Below are positions 1 to 9,800 of a DNA stretch of 64,000 bases, in pieces. A program made the translations under genes and the position numbers. This stretch comes from Clostridium aestuarii. Lineage in GTDB: Bacteria; Bacillota; Clostridia; Clostridiales; Clostridiaceae. Positions within the stretch are counted from its first letter, which is position 1; each line of letters opens with the position of its first letter. Below the pieces are notes generated by a model. It was not told the DNA's origin, ran no database searches, and worked only from the letters and a program-made list of their open reading frames with translations. The stretch spans positions 226,254 to 290,253 of the forward strand of contig NZ_JAPQER010000004.1 in NCBI RefSeq assembly GCF_026735135.1, in the 5' to 3' direction.

Positions 1-672
1 CTTATCCATTAGAACCATTAATTCTTCAAGTGCAGTTCTCACACAACCTTTAGTTCTTGTCCAGTATTGTTCTTGAAGTACTTGAGAAGTTGAAAGTTCT
101 TCTGTGTGAGCTTTTTCTTGAGGGGTTTTTACCCAAAATTCAAGTTCTGTTGCAGAAGTGGCTTCTATATCATCTATGTCATCTACTGTTATTTTATAAG
201 GAGCTAATAATTCAGGATAGTTCTTGAAGAATTTTAATAAACTTTCTTTCATATAATCTATTGATGCTTTAAGTATATGTCTTGAATCAATAGCTTTACC
301 TTCGTAAATTAGAAAACAAGGAATTCTAAGTGTTCCGATAGGTTTTCCAGTTTTTTCATCAATATTTTCATAATTGTAATCAATAAACCAATTAACTTCA
401 GTATCTGCAAGCATATCTACTTTTGCATTGTTTAATGTAGCTATTCCAGGAAAAACTACAGATGAACCATCAGTTTGAACAGCACCTTTTAAAAAACCAT
501 TTATATCATCTAAAAATATTTTAATAGGTATTTTTTCATCTGTATCATTTCCAGATAAATCAATACCAACAAGAGATACAAATTTAATCTCAGTGTGTGA
601 AGTTAGTAGTTCTTTAAGGCATTCCTCAGAGTGATGATTTTTAGGAATTGTATAAACTAAATTTTTCAACAT
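1..672 (-). CDS. glutamine synthetase, N-terminal part (runs off the left edge)
   Basis: The minus strand is open from an ATG at 672 to the window edge, giving the first 224 residues. A strong SD (AGGAGGAAT) lies just upstream at about 675-683. The segment has a GS beta-grasp-like start (FVSLVGIDLSGND), then DGSSVVFPGIATLNNAKVDM, then NWFIDYN, then a helical stretch ending in an EQYWTRTKG block. These fit the long clostridial glutamine synthetase family (ammonia plus glutamate plus ATP to glutamine). The glutamate- and ATP-binding loops of the C-terminal catalytic part lie outside the window. I recognise the family from the N-terminal pattern only, so the subtype is uncertain. It is divergent from murI. 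Confidence 0.7.
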   Translation of the reverse strand, partial: MLKNLVYTIPKNHHSEECLKELLTSHTEIKFVSLVGIDLSGNDTDEKIPIKIFLDDINGFLKGAVQTDGSSVVFPGIATLNNAKVDMLADTEVNWFIDYNYENIDEKTGKPIGTLRIPCFLIYEGKAIDSRHILKASIDYMKESLLKFFKNYPELLAPYKITVDDIDDIEATSATELEFWVKTPQEKAHTEELSTSQVLQEQYWTRTKGCVRTALEELMVLMDK

Positions 673-1002
673 ATTATTCCTCCTAGTTAATAAAATAGTA
701 TTAAAGTTATTATTTTTTTGTATTTGTCATTTTGAACCGCATCGTTTTGAGAATTATATAAAAATTCTATTATAAAATTAATAAATTGTCAATTAAATAA
801 TTTGAATAATATAAAAAATATAAATGAAAAGGTTTAAATAACAATTTAATTAAGATATTTTTACAGGTGGAATAAAAAAAGGTTGTGAAGTATAATTTAT
901 ATTGATAAAAAATCCAATTTATAATGATAAATAGTAAAAATTATTTTGTATTATTATATACCGGTTAAATAATTATGATACTGTATAAGATTGGAGGTGA
1001 AA
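673..1002. other. intergenic region between divergent glnA-like gene and murI
   Basis: About 330 AT-rich bases with no convincing reading frame. It must hold the divergent promoters of the glutamine synthetase gene (minus) and murI (plus). TATAAT-like boxes are present, but none has a clear -35 partner. The murI SD (GGAGGTG, 993-999) lies at the right end. Confidence 0.5.
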
Positions 1003-1032
1003 CTGATTTATAGTAAATATACTATAAATCAG
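1003..1032 (+). promoter_or_regulatory. 12-bp perfect inverted repeat between the murI SD and its ATG
   Basis: CTGATTTATAGT at 1003-1014 is exactly complementary to ACTATAAATCAG at 1021-1032, with a 6-base loop. The stem lies between the only good SD (GGAGGTG, 993-999) and the ATG at 1039. When folded it would leave about 11 unpaired bases between SD and ATG; unfolded, the distance is about 41 bases. A stem bridging an SD and its start codon is known from phage T4 gene 38; applying that here is inference. Confidence 0.6.
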
Positions 1033-1038
1033 CGTAAT

Positions 1039-1812
1039 ATGAATATTAAAGATAAACCAATAGGTTTTTTTGATTCAGGAGTAGGAGGATTAAGTGTTTT
1101 AAAAGAGGCTGTAAAAGTGCTTCCAAATGAAGATTTTATTTATTTTGGAGATTCTAAAAATGCTCCTTATGGTGTTAAAAATGTTGATGAAATAAAAAAA
1201 TTAACTTTTGACGCTGTAGAGTTTTTAGTAAGACATAATGTAAAGGCTATTGTAATTGCTTGCAATACAGCAACAAGTGCAGCTATTATAGATCTGAGAA
1301 AAACATATATCAATATACCTATTATAGGAATAGAGCCAGCATTGAAACCAGCTGTTGAATTAAATAAAGAAGGTAAAATTATTATTATGGCAACGCCAAC
1401 GACTTTATGTGAAAAAAAATTTTTTAAGCTTATGAATAAATATAAATCTATATCAGATATAATACCACTTCCTTGTCCAGGACTTGTAGAATTTATAGAA
1501 GAGGGTACATTAGAAGGTGAAGAAATAGATGGGTTTTTGGAAAAAAGATTTTTTAGTTTAAAAGATGAAAAGATAGCATCAATAGTTTTAGGCTGTACAC
1601 ATTATCCTTTTGTAAAAAAGGAGTTATCAAAAATATTAGGTCAAGATATTAGTATCATAGATGGAAGTAGAGGTACAGCAGTACAACTAAAGAGAAAGCT
1701 TATAAGCAATAAGTTTATTAGCTCTAAAACAAAAAAAGGAGAGATCAAAATATTTAATTCTTTAAAAGATAACAATATTATTGATTTATCTTTTAGATTG
1801 TTAAATAGCTAA
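1039..1812 (+). CDS. murI: glutamate racemase
   Basis: A 257-residue glutamate racemase (Asp/Glu racemase superfamily), which makes D-glutamate for peptidoglycan. The N-terminal signature PIGFFDSGVGGLSV, the first catalytic cysteine in VIACNTATSA and the second in VLGCTHYPF are all present. I chose the ATG at 1039 because the family normally starts a few residues before the KPIGFFDSG motif. The same frame opens further upstream to 991, but that part overlaps the SD and a hairpin. In-frame CTG (1003) and ATT (1006) lie 5-8 bases after the SD and are the alternative starts if the hairpin does not act as a bridge. The gene appears to be transcribed alone. Confidence 0.93.
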   Translation: MNIKDKPIGFFDSGVGGLSVLKEAVKVLPNEDFIYFGDSKNAPYGVKNVDEIKKLTFDAVEFLVRHNVKAIVIACNTATSAAIIDLRKTYINIPIIGIEPALKPAVELNKEGKIIIMATPTTLCEKKFFKLMNKYKSISDIIPLPCPGLVEFIEEGTLEGEEIDGFLEKRFFSLKDEKIASIVLGCTHYPFVKKELSKILGQDISIIDGSRGTAVQLKRKLISNKFISSKTKKGEIKIFNSLKDNNIIDLSFRLLNS

Positions 1813-1813
1813 T

Positions 1814-1840
1814 TAAGAAAAGTGCAAAGCATTTTTTATC
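1814..1840. repeat. degenerate copy of the short palindromic repeat family
   Basis: AAGAAAAGTGCAAAGC followed by an imperfect right arm, just after the murI stop. It resembles the AAAAGTGC arm of the dispersed family seen at 13950, 33471, 35369 and 51971, but the right arm is decayed. Confidence 0.45.
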
Positions 1841-1924
1841 ACCTTAGACAAGCTATTGAATAGACTAATAATATAGGATACACAAACATAAAGGCATACA
1901 AAACAATAGAAATAAGGTGATAAT

Positions 1925-2395
1925 GTGAAGGTGTTTGTTACAAAAAGAAAAGACACGGATGAAGTTAAAAATGAACTAGTGGAAAAAGTAGATTTTATTA
2001 AAATTTGTAAAAATGAAAAGTTTAATTGTATAACTATAAAAAATCCTGAGGATAGTAATACTATCTGTATGTTAAGAGGTATGGAAATAACAAGTGAAGA
2101 AAAAGACAATAAATTACGATTAATACAAGGTGAAGATGAATTTTATAGAGGTGAAATTGAAAGCAGTAAAGAATATAAAATAGGAATTTTTAATGTTAAA
2201 AGTGAATTACAGATTTATAATAATAATAGAAATATTGAACTTACAAGAAATACTTTACTAAGAAATCAAAAATGTAATGTTTTAAATGACTTAGAGTTAA
2301 TAATACTTCCTAAAGGATGTATATATATTAAATTGGATGAAGAAGTGTGTGATTTTAATATAAAAATAAATTGGACTAGCGAGGAAATTGCATGA
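1925..2395 (+). CDS. hypothetical protein, 156 aa
   Basis: Starts at GTG 1925 after a weak AAGGTGATAA SD; an ATG at 1923 is immediately followed by TGA. The protein is charged, rich in Lys, Glu, Asn and Ile, with no signal peptide, membrane segment or recognisable motif. The alternating hydrophobic pattern in the second half (for example ELIILPKGCIYIKL) suggests beta structure. It sits alone between murI and ppiB and is closed by a palindromic repeat. I do not recognise the family. Confidence 0.65.
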   Translation: MKVFVTKRKDTDEVKNELVEKVDFIKICKNEKFNCITIKNPEDSNTICMLRGMEITSEEKDNKLRLIQGEDEFYRGEIESSKEYKIGIFNVKSELQIYNNNRNIELTRNTLLRNQKCNVLNDLELIILPKGCIYIKLDEEVCDFNIKINWTSEEIA

Positions 2396-2426
2396 TTTAA
2401 GAATATTGCGACGCAATATTCTTAAA
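2396..2426. repeat. palindromic repeat with GCGACGC core (copy A)
   Basis: A 31-base palindrome: TTTAAGAATATTGCG, a central A, then the exact complement. It lies right after the hypothetical gene and upstream of a TATAAT box before ppiB. There is no clean U-tract, so it is not an obvious terminator. Best-preserved member of the dispersed family. Confidence 0.75.
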
Positions 2427-2501
2427 TTATGGTATAATTTAGAGTAATATGATAAATAATCTAAACATAGGATTTATCTAGATATGAAAGGAGAACGTTT
2501 T

Positions 2502-3017
2502 ATGAATCCAATAGTTACTATTAAAATGCAAAATGGTGATGTTATAAAAGCTGAATTGTATCCAGAAATAGCACCTAATACAGTAAACAATTTTATTAAT
2601 CTTATAAAAAAAGGTTTTTATGATGGGGTTATATTTCACAGAGTAATTCCAGGTTTTATGATTCAAGGAGGAGATCCTCAAGGTACTGGTATGGGTGGTC
2701 CAGGTTATTCGATAAAAGGTGAATTTACTGCAAATGGTTTTAAAAATGATTTAAAGCATGATAGAGGAGTATTATCCATGGCAAGAACTATGAATCCTAA
2801 TTCTGCTGGAAGTCAGATTTTTATTATGACAGAAAACTCTCCTCATTTAGATGGACAATATGCTTCTTTTGGAAAAGTTACAGAAGGAATGGAAGCTGTT
2901 GACAAGATAGTTAACCAAAAGAAAGACTATAGTGATAGACCATATGAAGATCAGGTTATGGAAAGCGTAACTATTGACACTTTTGGAGTAGAATATGCTG
3001 ATCCAGAAAGAGTATAA
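2502..3017 (+). CDS. ppiB: peptidyl-prolyl cis-trans isomerase, cyclophilin type
   Basis: A 171-residue cytoplasmic cyclophilin that catalyses cis-trans isomerisation of prolyl bonds. Family signatures are PNTVNNFINL, the active-site block IFHRVIPGFMIQGGDPQGTG, SMARTMNPNSAGSQIFI and the FGKVTEGMEAVDKI end. No signal peptide is visible. The start is the ATG at 2502, 8 bases after AAAGGAG; the in-frame ATG at 2484 lies upstream of that SD. Transcribed alone and followed by a strong terminator. Confidence 0.95.
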   Translation: MNPIVTIKMQNGDVIKAELYPEIAPNTVNNFINLIKKGFYDGVIFHRVIPGFMIQGGDPQGTGMGGPGYSIKGEFTANGFKNDLKHDRGVLSMARTMNPNSAGSQIFIMTENSPHLDGQYASFGKVTEGMEAVDKIVNQKKDYSDRPYEDQVMESVTIDTFGVEYADPERV

Positions 3018-3018
3018 A

Positions 3019-3048
3019 AAAAGATGCTGATAGTCAGCATCTTTTTTT
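3019..3048 (+). terminator. intrinsic terminator of ppiB
   Basis: An 11-bp stem (AAAGATGCTGA, loop TAG, TCAGCATCTTT) followed directly by T residues, two bases after the ppiB stop. Confidence 0.92.
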
Positions 3049-3136
3049 GTTAATGAAAGTCATAGAAAAAATATCAGTTTTATATTAAAATAGTATATTA
3101 AAGAAATTAAAAACTATTTATTGGAGGAAGATAGAA

Positions 3137-3805
3137 ATGAGTAGAATTGGAGATAAAATAAAGCAAGCTAGATTAAGTTCTAAAATGAATGAAAAACAGT
3201 TAGCTAAAAAAATAGGTGTTTCTGAAAGATTTGTAAAAGATGTTGAGATGGGAAGAAAAGTTATAAATGAAAATTTAATTAAAAAAATTTCAAAGATTTT
3301 AGGTAAAGATCTAAATGATATAACTATGTCTTTTGAAGAACAAATATTTGAAGAAGAAAAGCAGAACAAATCACAAAAGAAACAAACAATTGAAAAGGTT
3401 AAAGATGTTTGGAACGATGCTTTTGGAGCTATTTTAAAAACAGTGCCTATTTATGGGTATGATATGAGTAAAACTTTAAGTACAAGAAAAATGCCTATTA
3501 TAGATAATAAAGTAGAAGGCTATGGAAAAGAAAAAGTTTTGTTTTTACAAATACAAGACGATGAGATGATAGGATTTAGAATGTCAAAAGGGGATATAGC
3601 ATTTGGTCATATAACCCACGAAGTTGAAAATAATGCAATTTGTCTTATTGAAAGCAAAGGAGAAAGAGTCATAAGACAAGTAAAAAGATTGGATAATAGT
3701 AAATTATTACTTATAAGTAATAGAGGAAGCTTAAGAACTGAAACTGTTGGAATTAAAGATATAAAAGTATTAGTTAGGATTGATAAAATAGAGATAAAAT
3801 TATAA
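3137..3805 (+). CDS. Xre-type regulator with S24/LexA-like C-terminal domain lacking the catalytic Ser
   Basis: 222 residues. Residues 5-60 form an HTH_XRE domain (IKQARLSSKMNEKQLAKKIG, then VSERFVKDVEMGRKVINENL). A charged linker follows. Residues from about 130 resemble the S24 fold of LexA and phage repressors (LQIQDDEMIGF, KGDIAFGHI, RQVKRL). In S24 proteases the first block usually reads GDSM; here the Ser position is Glu, while the Lys of VKRL is kept. The domain is therefore likely a non-cleaving fold used for dimerisation or sensing. ATG 3137 follows GGAGGAAG. Gene order gives no target; it may regulate itself or the following genes. Confidence 0.75.
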   Translation: MSRIGDKIKQARLSSKMNEKQLAKKIGVSERFVKDVEMGRKVINENLIKKISKILGKDLNDITMSFEEQIFEEEKQNKSQKKQTIEKVKDVWNDAFGAILKTVPIYGYDMSKTLSTRKMPIIDNKVEGYGKEKVLFLQIQDDEMIGFRMSKGDIAFGHITHEVENNAICLIESKGERVIRQVKRLDNSKLLLISNRGSLRTETVGIKDIKVLVRIDKIEIKL

Positions 3806-3838
3806 GTTTTAAACAAATGAAGGTGTGATAGAAAACAA

Positions 3839-4942
3839 ATGAAGAAAAAGTGTTTGAATTTTAAAGTGGTTTTTATAGTTATTATATTATCTGCTGTTTA
3901 TTTAAAACTACAACAGCCCATAAAGGTAGTGCTTTTAAATGATTTTACTATAGAAACAAGAGTACACGCAACTGTTACCACTATTCCAGCAAAAATAGCA
4001 GAGGAAGAAATAAATAAATCAGATGGAATATTAGAAAGAAAAATTAAGCTGATAGTAGAAGATACTAATTTTAAGAATTTAGACGAAACTTTTAAAAAAT
4101 TAGACTTAAAAAATGATGATGTTATAATAAGTGCCGCTAACTCTGAGAATTTGACCAAATTAGAACCTTATTTAGAAAAATACAATATACCTTGTATAGC
4201 TGTTAATGCAACAGCTGTTAGTCTAAGCAATAAAAAGGACAATATATACAGACTTATGCCTGATGATAGAATAGAAATTGATACTTTATTCAATTACTTA
4301 AATAAAAATAATATTGGCAATAAGGTTGCCGTTATATATGATGATATTAATTTGAATTACCAAAAATCTGTTGAAGATCAAATAAAAAAAATAGGTGGAC
4401 AAATATCATCAAAACAAATTGTATATGGGAAAAGTTTAAATTTTAAGATTTATAATAAACAACTAATAAACAAATGTGATTTAATCCTTATTTTAGCTTC
4501 AGGAAGAGATACGGCCTTAATTATTCAAAATTTGAGGAAACAAGATATTGATAAGAAATGTTTTGGGTTATCTTGTAATGTGGATAGTAATCTGTTGAGT
4601 TATGGTGGACAGGCTATTGAAGGCTTTACTTTTATAAGTCCTAAAGATATTAGTACATCAAGTAATATTTATAAAAATCTTAATTATAATCTTGAAAAAT
4701 ATGGTAAGGATACAAGCATTATTACCATTGGAGCATATGAAGCTTATATGCTTATAAAAAAAGTTTATTGTAATGTACATAATGATACTTTTAAAAAAGA
4801 AGTGGATAAACAAAAAAGATTTATAATTCATAATCAGATTATAGAATTTAATGATTTTGGCGATTGCGTTGATAAGGAGTTTGTATTTAAAGTTAAAGGC
4901 GGTAGCTTTAGTAAAGTAGAGGATGGAATAGATGGAAAATAA
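3839..4942 (+). CDS. periplasmic binding protein-like (type 1 fold) sensor protein
   Basis: 367 residues. One N-terminal hydrophobic segment (residues 9-22) could be a signal or membrane anchor; no lipobox Cys follows it. The rest resembles Leu/Ile/Val-binding type 1 periplasmic proteins: KVVLLNDFT near the start, IAEEEINKSDGI, IPCIAVNATA, then KVAVIYDD and CDLILILASGRD of the second lobe. No ABC transporter permease or ATPase is nearby. The stop overlaps the start of the HD-GYP gene by 11 bases, so the two are probably translationally coupled. Inference: it presents a ligand to that membrane enzyme instead of feeding a transporter. Confidence 0.75.
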   Translation: MKKKCLNFKVVFIVIILSAVYLKLQQPIKVVLLNDFTIETRVHATVTTIPAKIAEEEINKSDGILERKIKLIVEDTNFKNLDETFKKLDLKNDDVIISAANSENLTKLEPYLEKYNIPCIAVNATAVSLSNKKDNIYRLMPDDRIEIDTLFNYLNKNNIGNKVAVIYDDINLNYQKSVEDQIKKIGGQISSKQIVYGKSLNFKIYNKQLINKCDLILILASGRDTALIIQNLRKQDIDKKCFGLSCNVDSNLLSYGGQAIEGFTFISPKDISTSSNIYKNLNYNLEKYGKDTSIITIGAYEAYMLIKKVYCNVHNDTFKKEVDKQKRFIIHNQIIEFNDFGDCVDKEFVFKVKGGSFSKVEDGIDGK

Positions 4943-6716
4943 ACAGTTGAAAGATGTTAAAAGCACTGTTTTTAGGACTATAATTAAAAATGGATTAATG
5001 CTTGGTATTATGATTTTTACGATACTAATAATATTTGTATTTAGTGTAAGTTACCTTTTTATAGAGGATAGTGAAAAAAATATATCAAATGTTATGATAA
5101 ATGATGTACATCAAAAAATTGAAAGGATTATTAGTGTTTCAAATTTTATTTTGGATATTGAGAGCAAGAAATATAGTTATGAGGAAAAAAATAGTTTAAT
5201 TCAAAATACAATTACTATGGAAAATGATATATTAGGAGTGTTGATACTTGATAAGAAAGGTATAGTAACAAATGCTTTTTCTAGGGAGTTGAAAAACAGT
5301 TATTCTGAATTTAAAGATATAAATTTTAAAAGTTCAGATTTTATAGGTATAGATTTTAGTGGCAAAGAATATTATAAGCAAGTAATAAAAACTAAAAAAA
5401 TATATATTACAAAGCCGTATGTACAATATTTAACGGGGAAACTATCTTTAAATATTGTAAGTCCTATAATTAAAAATAATAATATTGAAGGAATGAATGT
5501 TATTCTAGTAAATCCTGAAATAATTCAAAATAAAAAATTAAAAGATATAGAATATTATATTACTAAAGGTAATGGAAATATTATCTTTAAGAGCTTGAAT
5601 GATGATAAGTATATAGAGAGTAGTATAGATATGCATACAATAGAACGATTGAAGAAAAAAGATGTAAGTATTATATTATATAAAAATCATATAAAAAATA
5701 AATATATGGTTAGTACAATTATGAAAATTGATATAGCGGATATTTATATCATAGTTGAGTATGATATATTTGGTAATAAAGATTTTTGGGTAGCTTTACT
5801 AGGAACATTAATATTTTATGCATTACTTATTATTATTATTACGTTTATACATTCTGCAAAAGCTTCTAATAATATTTCAAATGAAATAAGTATTTTCTCT
5901 AATGTAGTAGGAAGAATAGCCTCAGGAGACTATTATATTAATTGTTTAGAAAAATATAATTATAAAGAAACAAATGATATTATAGAAAGTTTGTCTAATA
6001 TGGCGAATAAGATAAATGAAAGAGAACAAGAACTTCAAGCTTATAATGAAGAACTAAGGGCTGCAAATGATGAAATAAATTCAATGCTTAGTACTATAAG
6101 CAAAAATGAAAAAATGAAAAAAGATCAATATAAACAGATTATGTGGACGTTACTTAATCTTATTGAAATAAAGGATAAATATACAGCAGGACATTCTAAA
6201 AATGTTACATATTATACTAAAAAAATAGCTGAAAGAATGAATTTAGAACATAATTATCAAATAGATGTGGATAAAGTAGATGATGGAGCAATGCTTCATG
6301 ATATTGGTAAAATAAGTATAAATGAGAATTTATTAAATAAGCCAGGTAAACTTACAGATGAAGAATTTGAAATAATAAAGACACATACAGAAAAAGGATA
6401 TTATGCATTAAAAGATATAGAAAATTTAAAGGAAGAAAGAGAAATGGTTAAGCATCATCATGAAAGATATGATGGATGTGGTTATCCAGATGGATTAAAA
6501 GGAAAGGAAATACCACTTGGAGCAAGAATAATAGCGGTTGCAGATTCTTTTGATGCTATGGTATCTGATAGACCTTATAGAAAGGGAATGTCGCTAAATA
6601 AGGCATTAGAACAGCTGGAAAATAATAAAGGGACTCAGTTTGATGCTGATGTAGTAGATGTGTTTTTATCAATAATTAAAGAAAATAATGAAATTTATGA
6701 TTCAACCAAAAAGTAA
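4932..6716 (+). CDS. membrane sensor HD-GYP domain protein (probable c-di-GMP phosphodiesterase)
   Basis: 594 residues. Membrane segments lie at about 17-41 and 283-305 and flank an extracytoplasmic dCache-like sensor region. A HAMP-like linker follows, then a coiled coil (about 355-400), then the HD-GYP domain. The metal and catalytic residues are visible: AGHSKNVTYY, MLHDIGKISI, KTHTEKGYYAL, HHERYDGCGYPDGLKG and VADSFDAM. HD-GYP enzymes hydrolyse cyclic di-GMP (some act on other cyclic dinucleotides). The upstream overlapping gene is a binding protein, which suggests a two-gene sensing unit. Closed by its own terminator. Confidence 0.9.
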   Translation: MENKQLKDVKSTVFRTIIKNGLMLGIMIFTILIIFVFSVSYLFIEDSEKNISNVMINDVHQKIERIISVSNFILDIESKKYSYEEKNSLIQNTITMENDILGVLILDKKGIVTNAFSRELKNSYSEFKDINFKSSDFIGIDFSGKEYYKQVIKTKKIYITKPYVQYLTGKLSLNIVSPIIKNNNIEGMNVILVNPEIIQNKKLKDIEYYITKGNGNIIFKSLNDDKYIESSIDMHTIERLKKKDVSIILYKNHIKNKYMVSTIMKIDIADIYIIVEYDIFGNKDFWVALLGTLIFYALLIIIITFIHSAKASNNISNEISIFSNVVGRIASGDYYINCLEKYNYKETNDIIESLSNMANKINEREQELQAYNEELRAANDEINSMLSTISKNEKMKKDQYKQIMWTLLNLIEIKDKYTAGHSKNVTYYTKKIAERMNLEHNYQIDVDKVDDGAMLHDIGKISINENLLNKPGKLTDEEFEIIKTHTEKGYYALKDIENLKEEREMVKHHHERYDGCGYPDGLKGKEIPLGARIIAVADSFDAMVSDRPYRKGMSLNKALEQLENNKGTQFDADVVDVFLSIIKENNEIYDSTKK

Positions 6717-6720
6717 AAAG

Positions 6721-6752
6721 CTCAAAACTTTGAAAAAAGTTTTGAGTTTTTT
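6721..6752 (+). terminator. intrinsic terminator after the HD-GYP gene
   Basis: CTCAAAACTT / AAGTTTTGAG 10-bp stem with a TGAAAA loop, followed by a T-run. Confidence 0.9.
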
Positions 6753-6850
6753 ATATTTATATAAGTTTAATCATAAATATTAATAATGGATTAATTTTAG
6801 GAGGTTATATTACGGAAAATAGGGATGGACTATTAAATTTACTTTTCAAT

Positions 6851-9800
6851 GTGCCTAGTAATATTAAATCAAAAATATCACAATTTTCTCAAAATGAAGA
6901 TGTTTTCAAGGGTAAAATAGAATTAATTATTTTATTTGGTGATAGAGATATTATTGTTAAAAAGAAAGTAGAGGATATTGGAGGGGTTTTTGAAAACTTA
7001 GGGTTTGGATATGGAATAGTTACTGTTGATGCAGACAATATATCTAAGATTGCAGCTATTGATGAAATACAATATATAGAACTTCCAAAGACGTTGTATA
7101 CTTCGGATTTAAGTAGCAATAAGGAAATTTGTGCAGCTGAAGTATGGAATTTATATGGGATTACAGGCAAAGGGGTATTGGTGGGATTTATTGACTCAGG
7201 TATAGATTATCTTCATCCTGCTTTTAAAGATGAAGAAGGAAATACAAGAATAGAATATATATACGATCTTTCTTTAGGAGGACAGGTATGGGATAAAAAC
7301 GATATAAACAGGGCGTTGAAATCCAACAATCCTTATAGCATAGTACCTCAAAGAGATTTTTTAGGACATGGAACCCATGTTGCTGGAATTGCTTGCGCTG
7401 GAGGAAATATAAACAAAAAGTACTATGGAACTGCTTATAAATCTAGTATTGCCATGGTTAAGATGACAGGAACAGGAAAAGTTAATTATGCTAAAAGTAC
7501 ACAGCTTATGAGGGGAATACGCTTTTTAATAAATAAAAGTAAAGAATTAAATCAATTTTTAGTTATAAGCTTAAGCTTCAGTACAAACAATGGTGCTCAT
7601 AATGGGAGCAGTTTACTTGAACAATATATACAAACTATATGTAGTTTAGAAAGAATAAGCTTTGTAATTGCAGCGGGAAATGAAGGTGCAGTTGCTCATC
7701 ATGCAAGCGATTTTCTAAAACAAAAACAAAAAATTACAATGAATATGGCAAGTGATGAAGATAGTTTGGTGTTGCAGATATATAAAGATTTTTTAACTGA
7801 TATAAGTATAGAAATAAAAAGTCCTGAAGGATTTACAAGTGGAGTGATACCTTTAAAAATAGGTAAATACTATGAAGGAAAAATAGGATTAAATAGATAT
7901 TTTATTTATAATAGTGGACCTAAGCCATTTGATATTAATGGAGAAATTATAGTGAGTTTAAATGTAGATACAGGTTTTTTAACTGCTGGAACATGGACCA
8001 TAGTGCTGTATTCAACAGGGGAGACGCAGGGAAGATATGATATGTGGATGCCTATATCAGAGGGATTAAATAAGGAGACAAAATTTTTAAATCCAGATCC
8101 TTTTAATACATTAGGAATTCCAGCTACAGTTAAAAATGCCATATCTGTTGGAAGTTATAATTACCAAACAAACTCAGTATCAAGCTTTTCTGGTAGAGGA
8201 AAAAGAAATGGAGATAAACCTGATGTAATGGCTCCAGGAGAAAATATAGAATCAAGTATACCTGGAGGTAGATATGACAGACTATCTGGAACTTCAATGG
8301 CTGCTCCACAGGGAGCAGGAGCAGCTGCTTTATTGATGGAATGGGGAATGGTTTTAAGTAATGATCCATACATGTATGGAGATAGATTAAAATATTTTAT
8401 GCTAAAGGGTGCAAAAAGAGAAAGAGAAGATGTTTTGTATCCAGGTCCAATATGGGGATATGGGAAGTTATGTGTGAGAGGGGGAATTGAGTTGGCTACT
8501 AGAAATAGACATATTCAGGGTATGAAAAAATATATGAGACAAGAGTGCAGTAAGTATTTTCAAAATGAAGGATATGGAAGCTATATAATAGAGTATGAAG
8601 GAGATATACTTTCAACTGTAACTGGTATGGCGGGGTGTATTTTAATATTAGATGAAAGATATGCTGTTGTTACCATTGAAAATGATAAAGCAATTGAATT
8701 TTTTCAGAGAACAAAAGAAATAGTTTATGTAGAAGAACCAACAATATATACATTAAATCAGGTATCACCTATAGATGCGGCTAATATATCAAAATTTCAA
8801 GATAATCCTATTCTTACTTTAAGAGGACAGGGAGTATTGGTTGGAATAGTTGATACAGGAATAGATTATTTGAATAAAGAGTTTATGTATGAAGATGATA
8901 CTACTAGAATAGTGAATATATGGGATCAAACTATTAAAGAAGAAACGGGCCCTGAAGGCTTTGGTTTTGGAAAGGAATACTCAAGACAGGAGATAAATAA
9001 AGCTATTAAGGCTAATAAAAAAGGAGAAAATCCTTATTTAATAGTAAACAGTAAAGATGAAAATGGGCATGGAACTAGTATGACGGGAATAATAGGTGCT
9101 AGAGGAATAAACCCTGACATTATAGGAGCTGCTCCAGATTGTGAATTTGCCGTTGTAAAATTAAAAGAAGCTAAGAAAAATGCTTTATTAAGTGAAGGAA
9201 TGAATGAAGCAAAGGTGCCGACATATTGTAGTTCTGAAATTACTTTAGCAGTTAAGTATTTATATAATATAGCAAGAAGCTTAAGAAAGCCTATGGTTAT
9301 TTATATACCACTTGGAACTAATAAAGGAGCTCATGATGGAAGTTCTATATTAGAAAGATATATAGATGAAATATCAAGAACTAGAGGAGTTGTAGTAGTT
9401 ACATGCTGTGGTAATGAAGGAGATGCAGATATCCATGCGTCAGGGGAATTTCAGAGAATAGGAGAAGAAAAAATAATAGAAATGCAAGTTGATCCGATGC
9501 AAAGAAATTTAAATTTTGAAATATGGTGCAGCAAACCTGATAAAGTTTCAATTGGAATAATATCACCATCTGGAGAAGTTATAGATAAGATTCCAGCGAA
9601 ACTTGGAGAAGAAGAAATAATAAAGCTTGTTTTTGAAGGTAGTATTATAATTATTAGATATTTTTTACCAGAAGAAATTACAGGAGATGAACTAATAAAA
9701 ATATCAATAACTAATATTAGAGGAGGAATTTGGAAATTTAAATTGATAGGTGATTTTATAGTGGATGGAAGATATGATGCATGGATTCCGCAAAGACAAC

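Noticed and set aside
1813..2109. 98-residue frame on the minus strand opposite the hypothetical gene at 1925
   Set aside because: Low-complexity hydrophobic translation of an AT-rich antisense strand; the plus-strand gene has an SD and better codon character.
6809..6853. Frameshift at the start of cspBA to explain the missing start codon
   Set aside because: The region between the SD and GTG 6851 is open in the same frame and carries no sign of a shift; a non-canonical start explains it more simply.
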